From contig NZ_AKKU01000026.1 of the NCBI RefSeq assembly GCF_000272005.1, positions 62,001 to 126,000 of the forward strand: DNA of 64,000 bases, read 5' to 3'. The position numbers and the translations under genes are program-made. The notes below the pieces were generated by a model that searched no databases, was not told where the DNA came from, and saw nothing but the letters and a program-made list of their open reading frames with translations. Below are positions 9,837 through 18,268 of this stretch, one piece after another; positions within the stretch are counted from its first letter, which is position 1, and each line of letters begins with the position of its first letter. This DNA is from Alishewanella agri BL06. GTDB lineage: Bacteria > Pseudomonadota > Gammaproteobacteria > Enterobacterales > Alteromonadaceae.

Positions 9837-9905
9837 CTTGTCATCTCCAAACATAGCTTTGGCAGTATTAGGCCATAAACCGCCAAACAGCAACATGACA
9901 GCAAG

Positions 9906-9921
9906 ATTACAACTTTGTCAT
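9906..9921. promoter_or_regulatory. Cop box (CopR/CusR operator-like) between copR and copA
   Basis: ATTACAA-CT-TTGTCAT is an inverted repeat that matches the CusR/CopR operator pattern (ATGACAA-NN-TTGTCAT) except for one base. It sits in the divergent copR/copA intergenic region, the expected place for copper-induced control of both units. Two similar sites lie before the P-type ATPase at 39725 and 39794. Confidence 0.75.
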
Positions 9922-9991
9922 GTTCATGTCATGCTGCTGACAGTTTCGTCCTCTACACTGCTACGCATATAGAGAGTATTGGAGGTTGCAG

Positions 9992-11803
9992 ATGATAAAG
10001 GCTAACACCATGATGCCGGTATCGATTTCACGGCGCCGGTTTGTGCAGGGGCTGGCGGTGGGCGGCGTGCTGGCCACTTTTCCGCATATCGTCAGGGCGG
10101 GTAGCGCCTTTAAAGATAATGCCTTTACCGGCTATGCCACTGAGCTCAGCGGTAACGTGATTGATTTAACCATCGGCGAAGCGCTGGTAAATTTTACCGG
10201 CGTGGTCCGTAAAGCCACCACCATCAACGGTTCGATACCGGCACCGACCTTACGCTTGCGAGAAGGCGATGACGTGACCATACGGGTAACCAATACCTTG
10301 TCGGTGCCCAGCTCAATTCACTGGCACGGTATTATTTTACCCTACCAGATGGACGGCGTACCCGGCATGAGCTTCAGAGGCATTATGCCCGGCGAAACCT
10401 TTGTCTATCGTTTTACGTTAAAGCAAAGCGGCACGTACTGGTATCACTCGCACAGTGGCTTTCAGGAAATGACCGGCATGTATGGCGCGCTGATCATTGA
10501 ACCCAAAGCGCAGGATGTAATTGCCGCCGATCGCGAATATGTGGTGCAGCTGTCAGACTGGACCGATGAAGATCCACATACGGTGTTTCGCAAATTAAAA
10601 GTGCAAAGTGATTTGTACAATTTTAATCAGCCAACAGTGCAGGACATGCTGCGCGATATCACTGACAGAGGGCTGGACGCGGCGCTGGCGAAACGGCAGA
10701 TGTGGCAGCAAATGCGGATGAACCCCACCGATCTGGCGGATATCTCCGCGGCCACTTTTACGTATTTAATGAATGGCAGTTCGCCGCTGGCAAACTGGCG
10801 CGGCCTATTTAAGCGCGGTGAGCGTGTGCGGCTGCGTTTTATCAATGGCTCCAGCAACAGCTTTTTTGATGTGCGTATTCCCGAGCTGAAAATGACTGTG
10901 GTGCAGGCTGACGGCCAGAATGTACACCCGGTAACGGTAGATGAGTTCCGCTTTGGCCCGGGCGAAACCTATGATGTTGTCGTCTCGCCGCAAAATGATG
11001 CCTACACCATTTTTGCCCAGAGCATGGACCGCAGTGGCTATGCCCGCGGTACCCTGGCCGTGGCCGAGAGCTTAAATGCACCGGTGCCTGCGCTGGATCC
11101 GGTGGAATGGCTGACGATGGCTGACATGATGGGCAATATGAACCATGGCGCAAGCGACAGCCACAGCCACGGCCACAGCGCGATGGCGCACGGCAATGGC
11201 GCGGAAGATCATAGCCAGCATGGTGCTATGGCTATCGATCACAGTCAGCATGGCCCGGCGGTGCCTTATGCCAAAGCCAGTTCAACTGTGCGTCATGCCA
11301 GCACCGAGTATGGCCCGTCGGTGGATATGCGGGTGGATATGCCAAGAACCAACCTGGACGATCCGGGCATTGGTTTGCGCAATACCGGGCGGCGCGCGCT
11401 GACCCTGGCCGATTTACATTCGCTGGACGGTATTATTGAGCCGGGCGGCCCGGAGGCGGAAATTGAGCTGCATCTGACCGGCAATATGGAGCGCTACACC
11501 TGGTCATTCGATGGCTTAGAGTTTAGTAAAAGCACACCGGTGCATATGAAGCACAATCAGCGTATCCGGGTGATCTTGCAAAACGACACCATGATGACCC
11601 ACCCGATGCATTTGCACGGTATGTGGAGTGATCTGGAAAGTGACAACGGTGCCGTACAGGTACGCCGCCATACCATTCCGGTGCAACCGGCGCAGCGCAT
11701 CAGCTTTTTAACCACGCCGCATGATGTCGGGCGCTGGGCCTGGCATTGTCATTTATTGTTCCATATGGATGCGGGTATGTTCAGAGAAGTGGTGGTGTCA
11801 TGA
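9992..11803 (+). CDS. copA: Periplasmic multicopper oxidase CopA (PcoA type)
   Basis: Oxidises Cu(I) and binds copper in the periplasm. ATG 9992 is chosen because GGAGG is at 9981-9985. The 603-residue product has a Tat signal (SRRRFVQG) and the four multicopper motifs: HWHGIILPYQ, YWYHSHSGFQE, MTHPMHLHGMW and the C-terminal WAWHCHLLFHMDAGM. Between the second and third cupredoxin domains is a Met/His-rich stretch (MADMMGNMNHG, then repeated HSHGHS and DHSQHG) likely to bind extra copper. Its stop overlaps the copB start. Probably induced through the cop box upstream. Confidence 0.95.
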   Translation: MIKANTMMPVSISRRRFVQGLAVGGVLATFPHIVRAGSAFKDNAFTGYATELSGNVIDLTIGEALVNFTGVVRKATTINGSIPAPTLRLREGDDVTIRVTNTLSVPSSIHWHGIILPYQMDGVPGMSFRGIMPGETFVYRFTLKQSGTYWYHSHSGFQEMTGMYGALIIEPKAQDVIAADREYVVQLSDWTDEDPHTVFRKLKVQSDLYNFNQPTVQDMLRDITDRGLDAALAKRQMWQQMRMNPTDLADISAATFTYLMNGSSPLANWRGLFKRGERVRLRFINGSSNSFFDVRIPELKMTVVQADGQNVHPVTVDEFRFGPGETYDVVVSPQNDAYTIFAQSMDRSGYARGTLAVAESLNAPVPALDPVEWLTMADMMGNMNHGASDSHSHGHSAMAHGNGAEDHSQHGAMAIDHSQHGPAVPYAKASSTVRHASTEYGPSVDMRVDMPRTNLDDPGIGLRNTGRRALTLADLHSLDGIIEPGGPEAEIELHLTGNMERYTWSFDGLEFSKSTPVHMKHNQRIRVILQNDTMMTHPMHLHGMWSDLESDNGAVQVRRHTIPVQPAQRISFLTTPHDVGRWAWHCHLLFHMDAGMFREVVVS

Positions 11804-12960
11804 AAACAGCCAACGTAACGCTAACCTTGTCGCTGCTGGCGCTGGCCTGTACTGTGGCGCTCAGCCCTGGCGTGGCAGCGCAGAACGCCACTGAGAAACC
11901 GCCGGTACCAACGCACAGTGGCATGGACCACAGCAAAATGGACCACGGCAAAATGGATCATAGCAAGATGAACCACGCTGAGCAGGCGGTTGACCATAGC
12001 CAGACGAACCCTAGTGACATGGATCACAGTCAGATGGATCATAGCGGCATGGACCACAGTAAAATGGGCCACGCTGAGCAGGCCGTAGACCATAGCCAGA
12101 TGGACCATAGCAAAATGGATCATACCGAGATGAACCATAATGAAATGACCCATGCTGAGCAGGCCGTGGATCACAGCAGTATGGATCACAGCACGATGAA
12201 CCATGCCGATATGCAGATGCAAGGCGGTAAGGCGCCGGCTAATGCCCGCGATCCACATGCCTACTCCAACGGCTACACCCTGACTGACGGGCCCTATGGC
12301 ATGGCCGATTCACGCCATTTAAAGCACGGCGTTGAACATCCACAGTGGTCCGTGCTGGGCGATCGGCTGGAATACAATGCCGACAGTGAAGCTGGCGAAC
12401 TGGAGCTGCAAGCCTGGTATGGTACGACCTATGATCGGTTGGTGCTGAAAACCGAAGCTGAAGTCAGTGACGGCAAGCTGGAAGAGAGCAGCACCGAGCT
12501 GTTATGGAGCCACGCGATAGCAGCCTATTGGGATGGTCAGCTTGGGCTGCGCCTGGATCAGGTTGCCGATGGCACAAACCGGCAGTGGTTAGCATTGGGT
12601 GTGCAGGGCCTAGCGCCGTACTGGTTTGAAGTTGATGTCACGGCTTATCTGGGCAGTGGTGGTCGCACCGCGTTAAGTGCCGAGGCAGAATACGAGCTGC
12701 TGTTAACGCAGCGTCTGATCCTGCAAGCCCGGGCGGAGCTAACCGCCTATGGCAAAGACGATGCAGTCAATCAGCTGGGTAAAGGCCTGTCTTCACTGGG
12801 CGCCGGGCTTCGGCTACGCTATGAATTTAGCCGCCAGTTTGCGCCCTATGTCGGGGTCGAGTGGCAGAACAAATATGGTAACACGGCAGATTTTGCCCGC
12901 CTGCAGGATGCATCGACAGCAGAAACATCCTGGGTTGCCGGTGTGCGGTTCTGGTTTTAA
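11800..12960 (+). CDS. copB: Copper resistance outer-membrane protein CopB
   Basis: Outer-membrane copper-binding protein acting with CopA. ATG 11800 overlaps the copA stop (ATGA). 386 residues: a signal peptide ending near GVAAQNA, then about 130 residues built from repeats of MDHSKM, MNHAEQAVDHS and similar Met/His units, and then the conserved CopB beta-barrel domain (HAYSNGYTLTDGPYGM, then LKTEAEVSDGKLEE, ending VAGVRFWF with the terminal Phe common in outer-membrane barrels). The repeat region is long for the family and is the most variable part. Confidence 0.93.
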   Translation: MKTANVTLTLSLLALACTVALSPGVAAQNATEKPPVPTHSGMDHSKMDHGKMDHSKMNHAEQAVDHSQTNPSDMDHSQMDHSGMDHSKMGHAEQAVDHSQMDHSKMDHTEMNHNEMTHAEQAVDHSSMDHSTMNHADMQMQGGKAPANARDPHAYSNGYTLTDGPYGMADSRHLKHGVEHPQWSVLGDRLEYNADSEAGELELQAWYGTTYDRLVLKTEAEVSDGKLEESSTELLWSHAIAAYWDGQLGLRLDQVADGTNRQWLALGVQGLAPYWFEVDVTAYLGSGGRTALSAEAEYELLLTQRLILQARAELTAYGKDDAVNQLGKGLSSLGAGLRLRYEFSRQFAPYVGVEWQNKYGNTADFARLQDASTAETSWVAGVRFWF

Positions 12961-13009
12961 TAGATCAGGGTTTTAATCAATTTGGATGTTAATAAATAAG
13001 GTGGTCAAC

Positions 13010-13405
13010 ATGAACAAATTAATCTCGCTGCTTACCCTGCTCTGTTTGGCGTTTGCCGGACCCGTACTGGCGCATGTTAAACAAAGCGGCTCGGTACCGG
13101 CGGATAACGCCATGCTCATGCAGGCGCCGGATGTACTCAGTATCAGCTTTAGTGGCCCGATCCGGCTGACGAAAGTCACGCTGTTGCACGATAACGGTAA
13201 CACTGTCGATTTTGGCTTTACGCCCACCGCTGTCGCCACGCAGTTTAGCTGGCCGTTGCCAGTGCTGGAGATCGGTAGTTATCAGGTTAACTGGGTAGGT
13301 TTGGGCGAAGACGGTCATAAAATGAAAGGTGATTTCAGTTTTATGCTCCACGCCAGCGCTGACGCCGGGGGGAAAGCTGATAGCGCGCACGCGCATCAGC
13401 ACTAG
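13010..13405 (+). CDS. copC: Periplasmic copper-binding protein CopC
   Basis: Small cupredoxin-like periplasmic carrier of the CopC/YobA family, thought to pass copper to CopD. ATG 13010 (ribosome site AAGGTGG) gives 131 residues: signal peptide MNKLISLLTLLCLAFAGPVLA, then His at the mature N-terminus (HVKQSGSVPADNA), as expected for the Cu(II) site, and the CopC core (VLSISFSGPIRLTKVTLL, WVGLGEDGHKMKGDFSF). Followed 17 bp later by copD. Confidence 0.92.
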   Translation: MNKLISLLTLLCLAFAGPVLAHVKQSGSVPADNAMLMQAPDVLSISFSGPIRLTKVTLLHDNGNTVDFGFTPTAVATQFSWPLPVLEIGSYQVNWVGLGEDGHKMKGDFSFMLHASADAGGKADSAHAHQH

Positions 13406-13422
13406 ATGGCTGGAGATTGGCG

Positions 13423-14316
13423 ATGTTTAGCGATACCTGGGTATTAGCCTTATTCGCCCACAAGCTGCTGAGTTATTTAGCGGTTAGCGGCAGTATTGGT
13501 GCGGCGTTTTTGCTGCAGTTGCCGGCGCTGGCTCAGCCACAGTCTGATAGCCTTGCCTTTCGGCTGTGGTTAAAACGCCTTGTACTGGGGTGGTCGGCCG
13601 CAGGTATGGTGCTGGCGTTACTGTATCTGCCGCTGCAGGCTGGTGCGCTGGCCGAAACAGGCGTAGCTGGCATGGCCGACAGGCTGATGCTACAGATGGT
13701 TTGGCAATCGGCAATGCGCACCCAGCTGCTTTTATGGTTATGCGGTTATGCAGCGCTGTGGCTTTGGGCCTGGCGCGTTAAACACAGCGGCAAAGCGGTA
13801 GTGAGCATTGCGGTAGTTAGCCTGGCCGCGTTATTGCTGGCCGCCAGTTTCAGCCAAACCGGCCATGTTGCCAGTTTGGCAGGCCTGTGGCCACTGTTAC
13901 TGACGCTGCATGTGCTGGCAATTTCGGCCTGGGTAGGCGCGTTGCTGCCGCTATGGCAAAGCTGTTATCGCTTAGCACCAGACAGGCTGGTGGCGCTGAT
14001 GGGGCAGTTTGGCCAGGTTGCGCTCTACCTGCTGGTACTGCTTATCAGCTGTGGCGTGTTGATTTTACTGCAACTGCTCGACTCGCCCAGTGCACTGTTT
14101 GTCACCGACTATGGCCGCTTAATGTTGTTTAAGTTGATGTTGGTAGCGGCCATGTTACTGCTGGCTGCCTGGCACAAATTTAGTCTGGTCAAAGCGCTGG
14201 CGCAACATCAGAACAGCCGGTTGCTGGCACGGTCTATTTTTATCGAAATGCTGTTAGCGCTATTGGTACTGGCAACCAGTAGCAGCTTTACCACTGTGGT
14301 GGGCTTAGCCCATTAA
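13423..14316 (+). CDS. copD: Copper resistance inner-membrane protein CopD
   Basis: Multi-span membrane protein that works with CopC in copper import into or across the inner membrane. ATG 13423 is preferred over an in-frame TTG at 13417 because GGAG (13412-13415) is correctly spaced. 297 residues with about eight hydrophobic helices and conserved membrane His residues (TLHVLAISAWVGALLP, ASFSQTGHVASL). Lies in the copABCD operon. Confidence 0.9.
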   Translation: MFSDTWVLALFAHKLLSYLAVSGSIGAAFLLQLPALAQPQSDSLAFRLWLKRLVLGWSAAGMVLALLYLPLQAGALAETGVAGMADRLMLQMVWQSAMRTQLLLWLCGYAALWLWAWRVKHSGKAVVSIAVVSLAALLLAASFSQTGHVASLAGLWPLLLTLHVLAISAWVGALLPLWQSCYRLAPDRLVALMGQFGQVALYLLVLLISCGVLILLQLLDSPSALFVTDYGRLMLFKLMLVAAMLLLAAWHKFSLVKALAQHQNSRLLARSIFIEMLLALLVLATSSSFTTVVGLAH

Positions 14317-14354
14317 GCCCGCTTTATTCTAATAATTACAACAGGATACCTAAT

Positions 14355-14840
14355 ATGTTTCGCAATAAAATTCAAACGCTGTCTGCCATCAGCCTGGGCC
14401 TGGCGTTACTCTCTCCCGTTAGTGCGCTGGCGCACGGCAATGAAAAACCTGCCGCCCCGGCCTTGTTCGTCGGCGAAAGCACCGCTGCCGCTCAGGCGGT
14501 AAAAGCGTTTCATCAGGCGTTACGCGCTGGCGATGCCAAAGCGGTGCGCGCCATGCTGGCAGATGACGTGCTGATTGTCGAAGGTAATGGCGTAGAGCGC
14601 TCGGCTGACGAGTATGCCAGCCACCATATGCTGGCTGATATGAAATTTATGGCGGCGGTACAGGTAGAAGCGCTGGAGCATCAGACCAAGGTGCTGGGCA
14701 AGGTGGCCTATTCGGTTAGCCGTAGCCAACTGACTGGCGACTATAAAGGCAAGCCGGTTGACGTTATCAGTAAAGAAACGCTGGTGCTGGTAGATACAGG
14801 CGCCGGTTGGAAGATCGTGCATGTGCACTGGTCGCACTAA
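14355..14840 (+). CDS. Secreted NTF2-like (DUF4440/SnoaL-type) protein in the copper operon
   Basis: 161 residues: a signal peptide (MFRNKIQTLSAISLGLALL up to ALAHG) followed by a cone-shaped NTF2-like fold pattern: an amphipathic helix AAQAVKAFHQALRAGD, then VRAMLADDVLIVEGNG, and a C-terminal strand GAGWKIVHVHWSH. Clustered His residues (ASHHM, HVHWSH) suggest metal binding, but no catalytic function can be assigned. It lies 38 bp after copD and 20 bp before the DUF411 gene, so it is probably the fifth gene of the copper operon. Confidence 0.75.
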   Translation: MFRNKIQTLSAISLGLALLSPVSALAHGNEKPAAPALFVGESTAAAQAVKAFHQALRAGDAKAVRAMLADDVLIVEGNGVERSADEYASHHMLADMKFMAAVQVEALEHQTKVLGKVAYSVSRSQLTGDYKGKPVDVISKETLVLVDTGAGWKIVHVHWSH

Positions 14841-14860
14841 GACAACAGCAGGAGATCACT

Positions 14861-15367
14861 ATGAAGCTAACTCTGGCAGCGGTTGTGTTGGTAGCTACTG
14901 CGTTACTGGCCGGCTGTAAAGACGCCGGCCCGGCTAAACCGGAAACTACAGCTGTGCCCGACAGTGCAGCAGCACTAACCCTCACGGTATACAAAACGCC
15001 AAGCTGCGGTTGCTGTAAAAAGTGGGTATCGCACCTTGAACAGCAGGGAGTGGTTGCACAGACGAAAGACTATGATGATCTAAGCGGCATAAAAGAGCGC
15101 TATGGCATCACGCCACAGTATTATTCCTGTCACACCGCCGTATCGGAGCAGGGATATGCCTTTGAAGGCCATATCCCTGCTAAATACATCCGGAAATTTC
15201 TTGCTGAGTCGCACCCGGATGCAATTGGCCTGAGTGTACCGGCGATGCCGCTTGGATCACCGGGTATGGAAGTGGAAGGCCGCTTTATGCCGTACGACAT
15301 TCTGCTGCTGCATAAAGATGGCAGCGCCAGCGTTTACGCTCACATCAGTGATGCTGCCATGCAGTAA
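14861..15367 (+). CDS. DUF411 metal-binding lipoprotein (CopI-like)
   Basis: Periplasmic DUF411 protein; members are often found with copper genes and are linked to copper tolerance. ATG 14861 follows AGGAG. 168 residues with a lipobox LLAGC (Cys19) and the thioredoxin-like metal motif YKTPSCGCCKKWVSHL, followed by YYSCHTAV, HIPAKYIRKFL and VPAMPLGSPGMEV, the conserved DUF411 Met/Cys landmarks. Last gene of the copper operon: the IS10-group composite transposon begins 15 bp after its stop, so any further genes may have been separated. Confidence 0.88.
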   Translation: MKLTLAAVVLVATALLAGCKDAGPAKPETTAVPDSAAALTLTVYKTPSCGCCKKWVSHLEQQGVVAQTKDYDDLSGIKERYGITPQYYSCHTAVSEQGYAFEGHIPAKYIRKFLAESHPDAIGLSVPAMPLGSPGMEVEGRFMPYDILLLHKDGSASVYAHISDAAMQ

Positions 15368-15372
15368 GTAGT

Positions 15373-15381
15373 GTAGTGTCA
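15373..15381. repeat. 9-bp target duplication, left side of composite transposon
   Basis: GTAGTGTCA directly before the left terminus CTGAGGGATCC, identical to 20444-20452 directly after the right terminus. Nine base pairs is the duplication length made by IS10-group elements. Confidence 0.85.
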
Positions 15382-15417
15382 CTGAGGGATCCCCACAAAT
15401 TGCTCCCCCATATTATC

Positions 15418-16437
15418 TGTGTGATTCATAGACATCATTTCAATATAATGGGTGTCTATGAATAGAGAAATACAGCAGCGATTACAGTGGATAAAGCTAT
15501 ACGAAGAGACCCGTGATGCGGGCTTGGTCTGCCGTCGTTGTGGCATATCCAGACCTACCTTAAGAAAATGGTGGCAGCGTTATCGGAAAGACGGTGTAGA
15601 TGGTCTGGGTAGCCAAAGCAGGCGTCCTAAGAGTTCACCTTCAACAAAGGTTGGTGAGACTGAAGAGCAGTTAATTTTATCTTTGCGACGCTCTCGAAAC
15701 CTTGGAGCAAGGCGTATTCAAAGCGAACTTGGCCGCCTGTATGGGCTCTCTCTTGGAATTGCAACTATCCATAAGATCTTGACGCGAAATGAAGTAAAGC
15801 CTGTTGTTACCTACCGTAGGAAACCAGATTACATCAGGTATGTTCGCCCAGTTCCTGGCGATAGAATACAAATGGATACCTGTAAGATAGGGCCTAATCT
15901 CTATCAATACACTTCGATTGACGACTGCACCCGCTACAGGGTTTTAAGGCTGTATAGCCGCAGAACGGCTGCTAACACGCTGGATTTCATTGATTGCGTG
16001 ATTGAGGAAATGCCATTTCCAATTCAGCGTATTCAAACAGATCGTGGCCGAGAATTCTTCGCCTGTAAAGTTCAGGAGAAATTGAAGATCCATGGCATCA
16101 AATTCAGACCAAATAAACCTGCTTCACCTCACCTAAATGGCAAAGTAGAGCGCTCACAGAAAACTGATAAAACAGAGTTTTATGCAACGGTAGACTTAGC
16201 ATCAGACGATTTAGATAGCCTGCTTGCTGAATGGCAGCATTACTACAACTGGGAGAGGCCTCATAGCGCACACCATGGAAAAACACCCATGGAACGATAC
16301 TTCGAAATGGCTGAACAAACGCCTTATTCTGAAGAGGTTCAGGAGCTTTATGAGCCAGCAAAAGAACCCCTACAAGAACAAAACTACAGGCTTGAATTAG
16401 AGCTGAGAAGATTGAAACGATCTCTATGAATCACACA
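15418..16437 (+). mobile_element. IS481-family insertion sequence
   Basis: 1020 bp with terminal inverted repeats: left TGTGTGATTCATAGACATC, right complement TGTGTGATTCATAGAGATC, continuing imperfectly to about 27 bp. It begins with TGT as IS481 elements do and contains one transposase gene. It occupies the interior of an otherwise empty pair of IS10-group ends. Confidence 0.85.
15458..16429 (+). CDS. IS481-family transposase
   Basis: DDE integrase-core transposase of 323 residues from ATG 15458 (a GTG two codons upstream is also possible). The N-terminal helix-turn-helix (CRRCGISRPTLRKWWQRY) is followed by the rve core: QMDTCKIG (first Asp), RIQTDRGREFF (second Asp) and SPHLNGKVERSQKTDKTEF (Glu), then the WQHYYNWERPHSAHHGKTP motif typical of IS481. 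It appears intact. Confidence 0.92.
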   Translation: MNREIQQRLQWIKLYEETRDAGLVCRRCGISRPTLRKWWQRYRKDGVDGLGSQSRRPKSSPSTKVGETEEQLILSLRRSRNLGARRIQSELGRLYGLSLGIATIHKILTRNEVKPVVTYRRKPDYIRYVRPVPGDRIQMDTCKIGPNLYQYTSIDDCTRYRVLRLYSRRTAANTLDFIDCVIEEMPFPIQRIQTDRGREFFACKVQEKLKIHGIKFRPNKPASPHLNGKVERSQKTDKTEFYATVDLASDDLDSLLAEWQHYYNWERPHSAHHGKTPMERYFEMAEQTPYSEEVQELYEPAKEPLQEQNYRLELELRRLKRSL

Positions 16438-16608
16438 CCTAATCACCTAAATTTTTATTTTAACTACAAAATTTCTGGGGATACCTCAGGTAAATACGTC
16501 AGCTTTAATGGTGGCTAATACAATACAAGTTAGCGGTTATATTTCCGCGGGGCAACGTTAACTGTTGCCCATGGGAGTTTTTATCAACCTAAGATTATTG
16601 AGCAAAAG

Positions 16609-17034
16609 TTATTTTACACAAGACTGATAAGACTGGGCTTTCTGAACGCCGCTATCAATTAATGTTTTGACATCGCTGTTGTTGATATTGGCTAATAGCT
16701 TGTCCATAACTTCTTGTGCGGTAGTAGCGGAGGAGGCTTCAGCCAGGCATGAGTAAGCATTTGCAATTTTGTTTTTGACTGCCGCCATCGCTTCTGGGCT
16801 AGTGAAATCAACCGTTAGTGCATCATTAATTGATGCGGAAAGTTGACTTGCCAGCTGAGGTGAATTTTTTAACAACTCTAAGTTGAGGCCATTGATATCC
16901 ACGGCTTCTAGTTTATTTTGTAGTTCAACTGCCTTTTGATTGGCTGCATCTTGGGCTTTATCAATCATCTGATTTGCACTATCACAACCTGTTAGCACGA
17001 TTACACAAGCAAGCGTAATTAGAAATTTTTTCAT
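16609..17034 (-). CDS. Small helical lipoprotein of unknown function, transposon passenger
   Basis: 141 residues with a lipoprotein signal MKKFLITLACVIVLTGC (Cys17). The mature part is helical and Ala/Asn/Gln-rich (NQMIDKAQDAANQKAVELQNKLEAVD) with two more Cys residues (SCLAE, YQSCVK) that could form a disulfide. No family recognised. It is divergent from uppP, inside the composite transposon. A palindrome GGGCAAC/GTTGCCC (16550-16570) lies beyond its stop but lacks a clear T-run in its direction. Confidence 0.75.
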   Translation of the reverse strand: MKKFLITLACVIVLTGCDSANQMIDKAQDAANQKAVELQNKLEAVDINGLNLELLKNSPQLASQLSASINDALTVDFTSPEAMAAVKNKIANAYSCLAEASSATTAQEVMDKLLANINNSDVKTLIDSGVQKAQSYQSCVK

Positions 17035-17305
17035 ACTGCGTCCTTTTGAAAATTAAATTATAGTGTCATTGGTATGGTTATATCTACCAGCTTTGAGAAA
17101 AGTCATATCTACATTAGTATGTAATTTTAAAGGAAGGTTCCGGAACGATTTTCTGAAGCGAACAAATTCCGATTACATCACCAACAGACAATATCAGTGC
17201 ATGCGAAAACATTTTAGCCCCCTTGAACCTAAAAACGGCGTTTATGTTAAACTGCTGCGATTTTTGCCGATCTAGTTTGCTGATAAAACGGAACTTTAAC
17301 GCGAT

Positions 17306-18109
17306 ATGAGTGCACTTTACGCTATTTTTCTTGGCATTTTACAGGGTATTACCGAGTTTTTGCCGATTTCCAGCTCTGCCCACCTTATTCTGGCACCTTT
17401 GGTTACAGGCCAAGTCGATCAAGGGTTGGCATTTGATTTAGCTGTGCATATGGGCACCCTTTTGGCGGTGCTGCTGTACTTTCGCCGCGATGTGTTCAAC
17501 TTAACAACAGATAGCCTGGCAGCACTTGCGCGGCGCCAACATGTCGGACAAAGCCCTCTGGCGCTTGCCGTTGTGCTGGGCACCATTCCGGCCTGCATCG
17601 CTGGTTTACTACTACTGGATTTAATTGATACCCACCTGCGCTCGGTGGCCGTTATTTTTGTTACTACCTTAGTATTTGGTATTCTGCTTGGTTTTGCCGA
17701 TGTTACGGCTAAGGCTGAACGCGATTTGTCAACATTGACACTGAAAGACGCGCTGCTGGTGGGGTTAACGCAGGCCGTTTCTCTGATCCCCGGCACTTCA
17801 CGCTCTGGTGCAACCATCACAGCAGGTTTGCTGCTGGGTTTAACCCGGCAAGCTGCGTCGCGCTTTTCATTCCTACTGGCGATACCTATCACCTTTTTAG
17901 CAGCCAGCGTTAAATTGCTGGAAGTAATTAGTACTGATGCCGCCAGTATTGATTGGCTGGTTTTTGCCATTGGCACCTTTACCGCTTTTATTACTGCACT
18001 TGCTGCCATTCACTTTTTCCTTGCTTGGCTAAATCGCTTTGGTATGTGGCCGTATGTGATTTATCGATTATTGTTGGCAGCGGCGATTTATTGGTTTTTA
18101 ATGAGATAA
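17306..18109 (+). CDS. uppP: Undecaprenyl-diphosphatase UppP/BacA
   Basis: Membrane phosphatase that recycles undecaprenyl pyrophosphate for cell-wall synthesis; extra copies give bacitracin tolerance. 267 residues. The two signature regions are intact: GILQGITEFLPISSSAHL near residues 10-27 and SLIPGTSRSGATITAG near 158-173, both containing the catalytic Glu/Ser/Arg/His residues of the family. Unusually, it is the passenger of a composite transposon inside a metal island; a housekeeping copy is presumably elsewhere. Confidence 0.95.
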   Translation: MSALYAIFLGILQGITEFLPISSSAHLILAPLVTGQVDQGLAFDLAVHMGTLLAVLLYFRRDVFNLTTDSLAALARRQHVGQSPLALAVVLGTIPACIAGLLLLDLIDTHLRSVAVIFVTTLVFGILLGFADVTAKAERDLSTLTLKDALLVGLTQAVSLIPGTSRSGATITAGLLLGLTRQAASRFSFLLAIPITFLAASVKLLEVISTDAASIDWLVFAIGTFTAFITALAAIHFFLAWLNRFGMWPYVIYRLLLAAAIYWFLMR

Positions 18110-18268
18110 GCTATGTAACAGCACCGATTTTCAATTTTATTACTGGTTAGTATTTTCAGGTGCTGTAACAGAGGCGAGGCATGCTGCCTTTGTTGATCGT
18201 TTAGTCAGATAATTACGGTTACAATAGGGTGGGTTCCCTGAGGGATCCCCACAAATTGCTCCCCCATA

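Noticed and set aside
11920..12220. Regularly repeated short units resembling a CRISPR-like array
   Set aside because: The units are codon-phased, vary at synonymous positions and encode the Met/His repeats of CopB; there are no constant repeats with unique spacers.
11821..12258. Long antisense frame opposite copB
   Set aside because: It is a shadow of the repeated Met/His codons; it has no ribosome site and no family resemblance.
16550..16570. Palindrome GGGCAAC/GTTGCCC as a terminator of the lipoprotein gene
   Set aside because: No T-run follows in the direction of that gene; on the other strand T residues follow only after several bases, so it is left unassigned.
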